The notes below the pieces were generated by a model. It did no database searches. It saw only the letters and a program-made list of their open reading frames with translations, and was not told the DNA's origin. Below, one piece after another: positions 35,411 to 42,999 of a stretch of DNA of 64,000 nucleotides; the stretch's first letter is position 1; the number at the start of each line of letters is the position of its first letter. Origin of the DNA: Flemingiibacterium sp045636145 (GTDB lineage Bacteria; Bacillota; Clostridia; Oscillospirales; CAG-272); assembly GCA_045636145.1 (NCBI GenBank), contig JAZTWV010000015.1, positions 5,883-69,882 on the forward strand, given 5' to 3'. The translations under genes and the position numbers were made by a program.

Positions 35411-36109
35411 ATGCGCAACTATCGTGAATTTCTTCGTATGCTTTCCCGTGAACCGGGCAAACCAACCCTGTTTGAGCCTTATCCGTCACAGCATCTGGTG
35501 TCTCAGATCATTTGGCGTGCAGGAGGCAATCTGTGGGATGATGTTGAAAGTACGGTATCTACACTGATATCCTTTTATGATAATATCGGTTCTGATACAG
35601 TCATTGTAGAAGCTGACAATAATAGTATTGACCGGATTCTCGCAATGGGTAAAGAGCTTCCGAGCGGACTTAAGTTTACAATACTTTCCGACGATACAGG
35701 GGCACTTGCCGCGGCAGACCGTCACGATTCTGTATGCGCTCTTGCCACAAAGAATCCTACGGTCTATGCCAAGGATTATACCAAACCCATAATTTTTATC
35801 GCAGGACGTGATGTAATTTTAGGAATTGAAAATTCCATTGAGCGCGGACTTGCAGGCGTATATATAACTGAGAATATAGAGCTGCTTTGGAAGCGTTATA
35901 ACGATAAAATAGCACTGCTCGGAGGAATTTCCGACAGCATAATATCCTCAGCACCTGCCAGAATCTATGAACGCATACGCGCAGTTCATGAAATGACAAA
36001 CGGAAGAGCTTGTTCTATTGGCACAGGCCTTCACGGTATTGATGCCGATTATCTCGGCTTTATTTCCATGCTGTATATGTATAATACTCTCTCCGAGAAT
36101 AAAAAATAA
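35411..36109 (+). CDS. Uroporphyrinogen-decarboxylase-like protein, short
   Basis: 232 aa, starting 2 bp after the PDT-like stop. The opening KPTLFEPYPSQHLVSQIIWR and the central strand patterns (PIIFIAGRDVILGIENSIERGL, KIALLGGISDSI, RACSIGTGLHGID) suggest the URO-D superfamily barrel, but true URO-D and the methyltransferase MtaA type are about 340 residues, so about a third is missing. Metal-binding His/Cys of the methyltransferases are not seen. Function unknown; it belongs to the aroC gene run by spacing. Confidence 0.5.
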   Translation: MRNYREFLRMLSREPGKPTLFEPYPSQHLVSQIIWRAGGNLWDDVESTVSTLISFYDNIGSDTVIVEADNNSIDRILAMGKELPSGLKFTILSDDTGALAAADRHDSVCALATKNPTVYAKDYTKPIIFIAGRDVILGIENSIERGLAGVYITENIELLWKRYNDKIALLGGISDSIISSAPARIYERIRAVHEMTNGRACSIGTGLHGIDADYLGFISMLYMYNTLSENKK

Positions 36110-36130
36110 TTTGAAAGGAAACTGCATATA

Positions 36131-36385
36131 ATGAAAAAGACATTAACTTATACTACAAAAGGCACCTGCTCCCGCCAGATAGAGCTTTCTGTTGACGATG
36201 ACAGAGTTGAAAGCGTAAAGTTTATCGGGGGCTGTGCAGGAAATACACAGGGCGTTGCGGCACTTGTTGAAGGAATGCTCATAGACGATGCAATTGAGCG
36301 CCTTAAGGGCATAAAGTGCGGCTTTAAGCCCACATCCTGCCCCGATCAGTTAGCGTGTGCGCTTGAGGAGATCAAGGAGCAGTAA
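36131..36385 (+). CDS. TSCPD domain protein (TIGR03905 type)
   Basis: 84 aa with RBS GAAAGGA. GTCSRQIELSVDDDRVESV, GGCAGNTQGVAALVEGM and the name-giving TSCPDQLA at the end match the short TSCPD family, the same fold as the C-terminal extension of class II ribonucleotide reductases. The conserved Cys (GTC, GGCAGN, KCG, SCPD) may bind zinc. Stand-alone copies are common in Clostridia; function not known. Confidence 0.88.
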   Translation: MKKTLTYTTKGTCSRQIELSVDDDRVESVKFIGGCAGNTQGVAALVEGMLIDDAIERLKGIKCGFKPTSCPDQLACALEEIKEQ

Positions 36386-36456
36386 TATCTAGCCCATGTG
36401 CGGTACATAATGCCCCACACAGCAAGCAAAATCTTTCCCTAAGAATGGAGTATACT

Positions 36457-38175
36457 ATGAACTACAAAGAAAACTATGAGCGCTGGCTCACATCGGACAA
36501 GGTAGACGACGCAACAAAAAAGGAGCTTGCGGCAATTGCAGGCAATGATGAGGAGATAAAGCTCCGTTTTATAAAATCGCTGGAATTCGGCACTGCCGGA
36601 CTTCGCGGCACTATGATGGCAGGCACTAATGCCATGAACGTATACACCGTAGCACAGGCCACCCAGGGACTTTCGGACCTTATAAATCAGCTTGGCAAAG
36701 CCGACCGCGGTGTGGCTATTGCCTATGATTCCAGAAACAATTCCGAGCTTTACGCAAAAACAGCCGCAAGTGTTCTTGCGGCAAACGGTATTATCGCTCA
36801 TATTTTCGACAGTCTGCGTCCTACCCCTGTTCTTTCATTCGCAGTACGCGAGCTTCACACAATCGCCGGAATCAATATTACCGCTTCCCACAATCCAAAG
36901 CAGTATAACGGCTACAAGGCGTATTGGGAGGATGGAGCACAGCTTCCGCCGGATCATGCGGCGACTGTCTCCAAATCTATTGCTGAAGCGGATATTTTCG
37001 ATGATGTAAAGACCACTGATTTTGACAAGGCTGTTGCCGACGGTATCATAAAGTATATTCCAGCTTCCGTTGACGAAGCATATATAGAGAATGTTATTGC
37101 CGAAGCAGTGAATCCCGGCATTATCAAGCAGGTTGCGGACACACTTGAGATAGTATACACTCCGCTCCACGGTGCAGGCTACAAAATGGTGCCGGAGGTG
37201 CTCCGCCGCGTGGGACTTAAGCACATTGACGTCGTGGACGAACAGATGGTGCTTGACGGCAACTTCCCCACGGTGGCATATCCCAATCCAGAGGTTCCGG
37301 AGATATTTGAGCTTGGCATAAAGCTTGCGGAGAAGGTGCACAGCGATCTCATTATCGCAACCGACCCCGATTCCGACAGAGTTGGAATCATGTCACGCGA
37401 CAAATCCGGTAAATTTGTCCGCCTGACGGGTAATCAGGTAGGTGCGCTTCTTCTTGACTATATAATCACAGCTTATGAAGAAAAAGGAATGCCGGAAAAC
37501 CCCTATGCCATCAAAACCATCGTTACAACCGATATGGTAACGAAAATATGCTCCGACCACAACATTAAGCTTCACAATGTGCTCACCGGTTTTAAATTTA
37601 TCGGCGAGGTTATAAAGCAGTATGAGAAAACCGGTCATGACAACTATATCTTCGGATTTGAGGAAAGCTACGGCTACCTTAAGGGCACTTATGCACGCGA
37701 TAAAGATGCGGTGGTTGCATCCATGCTCCTCTGCGAAATGGCGGCATACTACAGCACCAAGGGAATGACCCTCTGCGATGCTATGCAGGGCTTGTATGAC
37801 CGTTACGGTTACTACGATGAGGGCGTTGCTAACATCTATATGGACGGTCTTGACGGAATTGAGCGCATGAAAAAGCTTATGAACGACCTGCGAGAAACGC
37901 CCCCCACAGAGCTTGCCGGCAGACGTATTGTTGAGCGCCGCGACTATTTAAACGATACTGTTCTTGATGTTGACACAGGCAAGATAACATCAACCGGACT
38001 TCCCTCGTCCAATGTGCTCTACTATGTCACCGAATGCGGCGACGTTATAGTTATACGCCCGTCCGGCACAGAGCCCAAAATCAAGATTTATATTCTCGCC
38101 CATGACGAAAGTCTTGAAGCTGTCAAAAAGAAAATTGACGAATACAAAAAAGTCACCGACACATGGGTTGATTAA
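36457..38175 (+). CDS. pgcA: Phosphoglucomutase/phosphomannomutase (PgcA type)
   Basis: 572 aa from the ATG at 36457, which has GGAG six nt upstream; an ATG at 36445 has none. Signatures: GTAGLRGTMMAGTNAMN (substrate loop), ITASHNPKQYNGYKAYW with the phospho-Ser, ATDPDSDRVG (Mg2+ loop), EESYGYLKGTYARDKD, and RPSGTEPKIKIY. Size matches the Bacillus PgcA branch. It interconverts glucose-6-P and glucose-1-P and so links the glucokinase (5.9 kb) to glgC (19.4 kb). Ends at a strong terminator. Confidence 0.95.
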   Translation: MNYKENYERWLTSDKVDDATKKELAAIAGNDEEIKLRFIKSLEFGTAGLRGTMMAGTNAMNVYTVAQATQGLSDLINQLGKADRGVAIAYDSRNNSELYAKTAASVLAANGIIAHIFDSLRPTPVLSFAVRELHTIAGINITASHNPKQYNGYKAYWEDGAQLPPDHAATVSKSIAEADIFDDVKTTDFDKAVADGIIKYIPASVDEAYIENVIAEAVNPGIIKQVADTLEIVYTPLHGAGYKMVPEVLRRVGLKHIDVVDEQMVLDGNFPTVAYPNPEVPEIFELGIKLAEKVHSDLIIATDPDSDRVGIMSRDKSGKFVRLTGNQVGALLLDYIITAYEEKGMPENPYAIKTIVTTDMVTKICSDHNIKLHNVLTGFKFIGEVIKQYEKTGHDNYIFGFEESYGYLKGTYARDKDAVVASMLLCEMAAYYSTKGMTLCDAMQGLYDRYGYYDEGVANIYMDGLDGIERMKKLMNDLRETPPTELAGRRIVERRDYLNDTVLDVDTGKITSTGLPSSNVLYYVTECGDVIVIRPSGTEPKIKIYILAHDESLEAVKKKIDEYKKVTDTWVD

Positions 38176-38181
38176 AAGCGG

Positions 38182-38216
38182 TACTGCCGCACGTTTGACG
38201 TGCGGCAGTATTTTTT
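38182..38216 (+). terminator. Terminator after pgcA
   Basis: 13-bp perfect stem TACTGCCGCACGT (38182-38194)/ACGTGCGGCAGTA (38198-38210), 3-nt loop, then TTTTTT. Confidence 0.93.
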
Positions 38217-38220
38217 ATTT

Positions 38221-38469
38221 TTACATGGAATCAGAAAACAGGTCACTTAATGTGCAGGAGAGCGCTTTCGTTAAAGCTATTATGTCTATGTCGGTTACAA
38301 AGCGTTTTCCAGCCTCGATTCGCTGTACAGCATTTTTATCAACATCAAGTCCTATAAGCTGCAGTCGGTCAGCCAATTCGCGTTGGGATATCTTCATCTG
38401 CTTGCGCAGTCGCGAAACATTTGCTCCACAAATATTATTAAGTCCCTCTTTTGTTTTATTGATAAACAT
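38221..38469 (-). CDS. XRE family helix-turn-helix regulator
   Basis: 82 aa from the ATG at 38469, chosen for the GGGGAA site just upstream; ATGs at 38481 and 38490 give 86 or 89 aa but the last would put an operator half-site inside the gene. NVSRLRKQMKISQRELADRLQLIG and AVQRIEAGKRFVTDIDIIALTKAL form the HTH with its fifth helix; the rest ends in SDLFSDSM. Divergent from the TM2 gene across a 118-bp region with palindromic repeats, so it very likely controls that gene and itself. Confidence 0.87.
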   Translation of the reverse strand: MFINKTKEGLNNICGANVSRLRKQMKISQRELADRLQLIGLDVDKNAVQRIEAGKRFVTDIDIIALTKALSCTLSDLFSDSM

Positions 38470-38484
38470 ATAATTCCCCATTTT

Positions 38485-38557
38485 TGACATTCAGTGCTTG
38501 ACAACAAGGATATTATATGCTATAATAATTACAGAAATGACACTCAGTGAATGTCAT
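38485..38557 (+). promoter_or_regulatory. Promoter of the TM2 gene flanked by operator half-sites
   Basis: TTGACA (38498-38503), 17-bp spacer, TATAAT (38521-38526). TGACATTCAGTG (38485-38496) touches the -35 box. Just after the predicted start lies the 21-bp imperfect palindrome ATGACACTCAGTGAATGTCAT (38537-38557), which contains TGACACTCAGTG, a near copy of the first half-site. A second TATAAT (38517-38512, minus strand) could serve the divergent XRE gene. Confidence 0.75.
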
Positions 38558-38587
38558 TTTAGCAAAACTACAGCGGAGGGATATAAA

Positions 38588-39010
38588 ATGTCTAACGAAA
38601 ACCAGCAAATCACTACAGAAACAACATCAGCGCCGCAGGAAAACACTAAATTCTGCAAGCATTGCGGTGCAAAAATTCCGAGTGAAGCTATTTTGTGCAC
38701 TTCATGCGGACGCCAGGTGGAGGAACTTAAACAAACTCAGTCTGCTCAGCCCACAATTGTTATAAACAACGAAAATAACAATGTTAACTCAAATACAAAC
38801 ATTAACGGTGCTATGGGTATGCGCCGCCCCAAAAACAAATGGGTATCTCTGCTATTATGTATTTTTATCGGTTTCTTCGGTGCTCACAAATTTTATGAAG
38901 GCAGAATTGGCGCGGGTATCCTCTACTTGTTTACAGGAGGGCTATTTGTAATCGGCGTAATAATAGACTTTATTGTACTGCTCTTTAAGCCTAATCCGTA
39001 TTATGTATAA
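38588..39010 (+). CDS. Zinc-ribbon TM2 domain membrane protein
   Basis: 140 aa with RBS CGGAGGG. Residues about 22-44 form a zinc ribbon (CKHCGAKIPSEAILCTSCG). An Asn-rich linker (VINNENNNVNSNTNING) leads to a TM2 domain of two membrane helices with KNKWVSLLLCIFIGFFGAHKFYEG and GGLFVIGVIIDFIVLL. TM2 proteins are widespread and of unknown function. The adjacent XRE gene and its operators suggest tight control. Confidence 0.9.
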   Translation: MSNENQQITTETTSAPQENTKFCKHCGAKIPSEAILCTSCGRQVEELKQTQSAQPTIVINNENNNVNSNTNINGAMGMRRPKNKWVSLLLCIFIGFFGAHKFYEGRIGAGILYLFTGGLFVIGVIIDFIVLLFKPNPYYV

Positions 39011-39052
39011 TCTTGCATACTTAATTCAGCAATAATTACAACACTGACACGC

Positions 39053-39091
39053 AAAAAACAGTCTTTGTCCAAAGGACAAAGACTGTTTTTC
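39053..39091. terminator. Bidirectional terminator between the TM2 gene and tRNA-His
   Basis: 16-bp stem AAAACAGTCTTTGTCC (39055-39070)/GGACAAAGACTGTTTT (39074-39089), 3-nt loop, with A run before and T run after. Confidence 0.92.
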
Positions 39092-39094
39092 TTA

Positions 39095-39172
39095 TGGGGT
39101 GAATGAAGGGGGTCGAACCCTCGACCTCCAGGGCCACAACCTGGCGCTCTAACCAACTGAGCTACATCCACC
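39095..39172 (-). tRNA. tRNA-His (GTG)
   Basis: Cloverleaf on the minus strand: acceptor GTGGATG/CATTCAC, D arm AGCTCAGTTGGTTAGAGC, anticodon loop TTGTGGC (anticodon GTG), T loop GGTTCGACC, encoded CCA. The extra G at 39172 opposite C73 is the His identity base. Confidence 0.95.
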
Positions 39173-39241
39173 ATCTCTTGGCAGACGTACTGCGAAGCAA
39201 TACGCTGCTGTTATGTGAACCCGAATAGAAAATTCGGGATT

Positions 39242-39318
39242 TGGCGTACCTGGAGGGACTCGAACCCCCGACCTACTGCTTAGAAGGCAGTTGCTCTATC
39301 CAGCTGAGCTACAGGTAC
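39242..39318 (-). tRNA. tRNA-Arg (TCT)
   Basis: Minus-strand cloverleaf: acceptor GTACCTG/CAGGTAC, anticodon stem ACTGC with loop CTTCTAA (anticodon TCT), T loop GGTTCGAGT, encoded CCA. First gene of the two-tRNA transcript. Confidence 0.95.
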
Positions 39319-39344
39319 ATAGCCGCAATCAATTAACATACAAT

Positions 39345-39373
39345 ATTATACACTACCGCATCACATTTGTCAA
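39345..39373 (-). promoter_or_regulatory. Promoter of the tRNA-Arg/tRNA-His transcript
   Basis: On the minus strand TTGACA (39373-39368), 17-bp spacer, TATAAT (39350-39345), about 26 bp upstream of tRNA-Arg. Confidence 0.88.
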
Positions 39374-39452
39374 TAGGTTTTTGAAATTTTTAAGAAAATT
39401 CTGATATAGTGTTACAATAGATATGAGACTAAAAGTAAAAAAAGAATAGAAA

Positions 39453-39556
39453 AAGTGATTGAGTTCTGTTAAAATAGAATTACCCCTAACTCATTCCAAC
39501 AGAAAGGCCCCAATCACTTCATGAAACATTATACCACAAAAGTAATTATTTTGTAA
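39453..39556 (+). other. Possible remnant of an insertion-sequence end
   Basis: Nested inverted repeats AAGTGATTG (39453-39461)/CAATCACTT (39511-39519) and TTCTGTT (39464-39470)/AACAGAA (39498-39504) enclose about 27 bp, directly before an 11-codon frame MKHYTTKVIIL (39521-39556). MKHYT is how many IS30-type transposases begin, but the frame stops at once. The rest of 39374-39627 holds nothing else that I can see. Confidence 0.3.
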
Positions 39557-39627
39557 TACACTCCCGGAAATTATATAAAGAGCTATTGCACTAAGCCCTA
39601 ATTATATTTACAAGCAGGTATCAAGCC

Positions 39628-39801
39628 TTATTTGCCTGTGCTGCTACTGCACCCGGTACATCCCACACAGTCACATCCGCATCCGCAGGAATGTCCCTTT
39701 TTCTTCTCACGCCGCAGATATACGATAACAGCCGCAAGAATGCAGGTAATTACAAGCGAGATAACTATTGTAGCTATATTTCCAATAAACCATTCTAACA
39801 T
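39628..39801 (-). CDS. FeoB-associated Cys-rich membrane peptide
   Basis: 57 aa from the ATG at 39801 (GGGAGG upstream). One membrane helix (IGNIATIVISLVITCILAAVIVYL), then a basic stretch and a Cys-rich tail GHSCGCGCDCVGCTGC. This is the small FeoB-associated protein family of Firmicutes, probably the counterpart of FeoC or an iron-handling partner. Third gene of feoA-feoB, 38 bp after feoB. Confidence 0.92.
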   Translation of the reverse strand: MLEWFIGNIATIVISLVITCILAAVIVYLRREKKKGHSCGCGCDCVGCTGCSSSTGK

Positions 39802-39839
39802 AATTTGTAAACCTCCCACTTACGGATATAGCCCTATCA

Positions 39840-41975
39840 TCACCGTTTTACAGAATCCTTGCCCCGGCGCACAAGCATATATATCATATATGCAGCAACG
39901 ATAAGTGCCGCTGCAAGTCCTGCCGGGTTTATACTGCCGGAAAATACTCTGCCTATCTGATATATTATCAGGGACACCGCATATGCGAAAATACACTGAT
40001 ATCCTATTGCAAAGGCAGTCCATTTCCCGCTGTTCATCTCGCGTCTGATAGCACCCATTGCCGCAAAACAGGGCGCACAGAGGAGATTGAACACAAGGAA
40101 CGAATATGCGGCAATTACCGACGGGAATCCCACCGTGGGATCGGCAAGATGTCCCCAGATTTCGGCACCGTCACCTGCAACCTCAGCAAATCCGTAAAGC
40201 AGTCCCAGTGTGGCAACAATATTTTCCTTTGCGATAAGTCCGGTAATAACCGCAACCGCCGCCTGCCAGAATCCGAATCCCAGCGGAATGAACAGAACCG
40301 CCAGAGGCTTTCCGATAGCCGCAAGCAGTGAATTGTTAAGGTCTGCCACCAAACCGAAGCTGCCACTCTCAAAACCAAATTCCTGCAAGAACCACAGTAT
40401 CACTGCTGAAAGGAGAATAACCGTTCCTGCTTTTTTGATGAATGACCAGCCGCGCTCCCACATGGAGCGGAGAACATTTGTAACCGTTGGCATATGATAC
40501 GGCGGAAGTTCCATTACAAAGGGAGCAGGATCACCTGCAAAAAGCCTTGTCTTTTTAAGGATAAGACCGGAAACCACAACGGCAAATATTCCTATAAAAT
40601 ATGCGCTGGGTGCCACCCACCAAACTCCATCGAACATCGCGCCTGCAATAAGAGCAATAACCGGGAGCTTTGCACTGCACGGAATAAATGTAGTAGTCAT
40701 AACAGTCATGCGGCGGTCACGCTCATTTTCAATTGTGCGGGATGCCATAATACCTGGAACGCCGCATCCTGTTCCAATAAGAAGCGGAATAAAAGATTTA
40801 CCCGAGAGACCGAATTTGCGAAAAAGTCTGTCCATGACAAACGCAATACGCGCCATATAGCCGCACGCCTCAAGAAAAGCAAGAAAAATGAACAGCACAA
40901 GCATCTGGGGTACAAATCCAAGCACTGCACCAACACCGCCGATAATACCGTCAAGTATCAGCCCCTGAAGCCATTCTGCACAGTTTACGGAAATAAGAAA
41001 ACCTTCAACAGCAGGCGGTATGATCTCGCCGAACAGAACATCGTTGGTCCAATCTGTAACCCATGCACCGACCGTCGTAACAGACACATAGTATACAATA
41101 AACATTATAAGCGCAAAAATAGGCAGTGCAAGGAATCGGTTTGTCATAATGCGGTCAATCTTATCAGATGTAGTAAGCTTGCCCACATTTTTCCTCTTAC
41201 AGCACTTCTCCACAATGCGGGTTATGTAAACATAACGCTCATTTGTAATAATGGATTCCGCATCATCATCAAGCTCGCTCTCAGCGGCAGAGATATCTTT
41301 CTCAATATGAGCCATAACATCCTTCGGGATATTAAGCTTCTCTATTACCTTGTCATCGCGCTCAAATATCTTTATTGCATACCAACGCTGCTGATCTGCC
41401 GGCATATCGTGGATGCAAGCTTCCTCGATATGAGCCACCGCGTGCTCCACAGCTCCCGAAAAAATATGCTGAGGTGTGATCTTGCCGTTTTTAGCCGCCT
41501 CAATTGCGGCTTCAGCCGCTTCGTCAATACCGGTGCCTTTAAGAGCGGATATTTCCACCACCTTACAGCCAAGAGCTTTGGAAAGCGCCGCAAAGTCTAT
41601 TTTGTCGCCTTTTTTATTAACGACATCCATCATATTGACAGCAATTACCACAGGCACGCCAAGCTCAGTAAGCTGTGTTGTAAGATAGAGATTACGCTCA
41701 AGATTTGTACCGTCGATAATATTAAGAATAGCATCGGGACGCTCATCAATAAGATAATTTCTCGCCACCACTTCTTCAAGCGTATAGGGAGAGAGAGAAT
41801 ATATACCCGGAAGATCGGTAACTATCACTCCGTCATATTTCTTTAATTTTCCCTCTTTTTTCTCAACGGTAACTCCTGGCCAATTGCCTACAAACTGATT
41901 TGAGCCTGTCAGTGCATTGAAAAGTGTCGTCTTACCGCTGTTTGGATTGCCGGCAATGGCAATTTTTAAGTTCAT
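39840..41975 (-). CDS. feoB: Ferrous iron transport GTPase/permease FeoB
   Basis: 711 aa from the ATG at 41975 (AAAGGA upstream). An N-terminal G domain: GNPNSGKTTLFN (G1), VEKKEG near switch I, DLPGIYSLSPYT (G3) and NMMD (G4). The helical spacer and then about eight membrane segments follow, with the Cys-containing gate motifs GCGVPGIMASRTI and APCFAAMGAI. It imports Fe2+. It follows feoA by 96 bp, a gap that holds a stable hairpin and a regulator-type palindrome. Confidence 0.97.
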   Translation of the reverse strand: MNLKIAIAGNPNSGKTTLFNALTGSNQFVGNWPGVTVEKKEGKLKKYDGVIVTDLPGIYSLSPYTLEEVVARNYLIDERPDAILNIIDGTNLERNLYLTTQLTELGVPVVIAVNMMDVVNKKGDKIDFAALSKALGCKVVEISALKGTGIDEAAEAAIEAAKNGKITPQHIFSGAVEHAVAHIEEACIHDMPADQQRWYAIKIFERDDKVIEKLNIPKDVMAHIEKDISAAESELDDDAESIITNERYVYITRIVEKCCKRKNVGKLTTSDKIDRIMTNRFLALPIFALIMFIVYYVSVTTVGAWVTDWTNDVLFGEIIPPAVEGFLISVNCAEWLQGLILDGIIGGVGAVLGFVPQMLVLFIFLAFLEACGYMARIAFVMDRLFRKFGLSGKSFIPLLIGTGCGVPGIMASRTIENERDRRMTVMTTTFIPCSAKLPVIALIAGAMFDGVWWVAPSAYFIGIFAVVVSGLILKKTRLFAGDPAPFVMELPPYHMPTVTNVLRSMWERGWSFIKKAGTVILLSAVILWFLQEFGFESGSFGLVADLNNSLLAAIGKPLAVLFIPLGFGFWQAAVAVITGLIAKENIVATLGLLYGFAEVAGDGAEIWGHLADPTVGFPSVIAAYSFLVFNLLCAPCFAAMGAIRREMNSGKWTAFAIGYQCIFAYAVSLIIYQIGRVFSGSINPAGLAAALIVAAYMIYMLVRRGKDSVKR

Positions 41976-42017
41976 AATGGAATGTCCTTTCCTAGTAATC
42001 AGTTTTCGCCGCCGCAA

Positions 42018-42069
42018 TTAGCCTATGCTAACCGCGTATCATTTTTTTACCGGGAGAACGCTCTCCCGG
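42018..42069 (-). promoter_or_regulatory. feoA-feoB intergenic palindrome and hairpin
   Basis: ATTAG-CCTATG-CTAAC (42017-42032) is the third copy of the GTTAG-N6-CTAAC pattern found upstream of feoA. Next to the feoA stop, CCGGGAGA (42050-42057)/TCTCCCGG (42062-42069) forms an 8-bp hairpin without a U run on the minus strand, so it is more likely an mRNA stabiliser than a terminator. Confidence 0.55.
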
Positions 42070-42071
42070 CA

Positions 42072-42299
42072 CTAATCAGCTTCTATTTCCACCATATCAG
42101 CATCCGCTTTGCGAAGCGACAGCTCATATCCGCGAACAGTAAGCTCCATGGGATCTCCAAGAGGTGCGACCTTGCGCACTGTAACCTCAACACCTTTGGT
42201 AATTCCCATATCCATAATACGGCGTCTGATCGCTCCTTCGCCGTGTACCTTCACAACTCTGACCGTTTTACCGATCCTGGTATCCTTTAAAGTCTTCAT
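42072..42299 (-). CDS. feoA: Ferrous iron transport protein FeoA
   Basis: 75 aa SH3-like protein: GKTVRVVKVHGEGAIRRRIMDMGITKGVEVTVRKVAPLGDPMEL is the FeoA core. Cytoplasmic partner of FeoB. First gene of the operon, with its promoter and an overlapping palindromic operator 36-90 bp upstream. Confidence 0.96.
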   Translation of the reverse strand: MKTLKDTRIGKTVRVVKVHGEGAIRRRIMDMGITKGVEVTVRKVAPLGDPMELTVRGYELSLRKADADMVEIEAD

Positions 42300-42334
42300 A
42301 CAGTTCCCCCGAACAAATTACACGTATACCGTGC

Positions 42335-42388
42335 AGTTAGTCTAAGCTAACTACATTAAATTATATACCATGTAAGCTAAAAAGTCAA
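42335..42388 (-). promoter_or_regulatory. feoA promoter with iron-regulator-type operator at the start site
   Basis: On the minus strand TTGACT (42388-42383), 17-bp spacer, TATAAT (42365-42360), then the 18-bp palindrome AGTTAGTCTAAGCTAACT (42335-42352) covering the predicted start. TTAG/CTAA half-sites are typical of DtxR/IdeR boxes, and a DtxR-family gene is adjacent. Confidence 0.8.
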
Positions 42389-42432
42389 TAGTTTCTTTGG
42401 CGATTTTTTCATTTTCGTCAAAACACCTAGCG

Positions 42433-42535
42433 GTTAGCGGCGTCTAACTTTGGTGTTGTGTACATTGTACAACCGCTAAATAGCGAAATACAGACAAATG
42501 CTTGAAAAATTCATATTTATATGATACAATGTACA
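42433..42535 (+). promoter_or_regulatory. Promoter and operators of the DtxR-family gene
   Basis: GTTAG-CGGCGT-CTAAC (42433-42448) repeats the feo operator pattern. TGTACATTGTACA (42459-42471) is a perfect palindrome around one base, and TACAATGTACA (42525-42535) is the exact inverted copy of its first 11 bases, overlapping the -10 box. Promoter: TTGAAA (42502-42507), 17 bp, TACAAT (42525-42530). Confidence 0.65.
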
Positions 42536-42564
42536 TATACATCCGAATTGCAGGAGGTGTTTTC

Positions 42565-42939
42565 GTGCGACTTCAGGAATCGGGAGAAATGTATCTCGAA
42601 AGCATATATATACTCTCAAAGGGCAATAAAAATGTACACTCCATTGATGTTGGAGAATATTTAGGCTATTCAAAGCCCAGCGTCAGCCGTGCAATGAGTC
42701 TTTTGAAGACCGGCGGCTACATAAAAATGGCGGCGGACGGCACGCTCACGCTTACAGAGCTTGGACGTGAGATCGCCGAAAAAATATACGAGCGTCACAC
42801 CGTGCTTACAGCAATGCTGTTATCCTTCGGGGTGGATGAAGTGACCGCCGCGGAGGATGCGTGCCGGCTTGAGCACGCCATCAGTGACAAATCCCTTGAA
42901 GCTGTAAAGCGATATCTAAAAGACAGCGGAAAAATCTGA
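42565..42939 (+). CDS. DtxR/MntR family metal-dependent regulator
   Basis: 124 aa from the GTG at 42565, which follows GGAGGTG; a longer ATG start at 42502 would sit upstream of the predicted transcription start. LQESGEMYLESIYILS, VHSIDVGEYLGYSKPSVSRAMSLLKTGGYI (winged HTH) and IYERHTVLTAMLLSFGV...AEDACRLEHAIS (metal-binding/dimer helices with E, H, C, E, H) are family patterns. There is no C-terminal SH3 domain, as in MntR. Divergent from feoAB, so Fe2+ (or Mn2+)-dependent repression of feo is the likely job. Confidence 0.9.
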   Translation: MRLQESGEMYLESIYILSKGNKNVHSIDVGEYLGYSKPSVSRAMSLLKTGGYIKMAADGTLTLTELGREIAEKIYERHTVLTAMLLSFGVDEVTAAEDACRLEHAISDKSLEAVKRYLKDSGKI

Positions 42940-42949
42940 ATAATTAAAT

Positions 42950-42996
42950 GGGACACAGTACGGCTATCTGCCAATCCTGTGTCCCTAATTTTATTT
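42950..42996 (+). terminator. Terminator after the DtxR-family gene
   Basis: 9-bp stem GGGACACAG (42950-42958)/CTGTGTCCC (42977-42985), followed by TAATTTTATTT. Confidence 0.7.
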
Positions 42997-42999
42997 ATT

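Noticed and set aside
40494..41846. 450-codon open frame on the plus strand opposite feoB, rich in Lys, Asn, Cys and His
   Set aside because: Exact antisense of a clear feoB gene, no ribosome site, composition typical of a shadow frame.
42502..42564. Longer ATG start for the DtxR-family regulator
   Set aside because: The codons overlap the -35 and -10 boxes, and the GTG at 42565 has an ideal GGAGGTG site.
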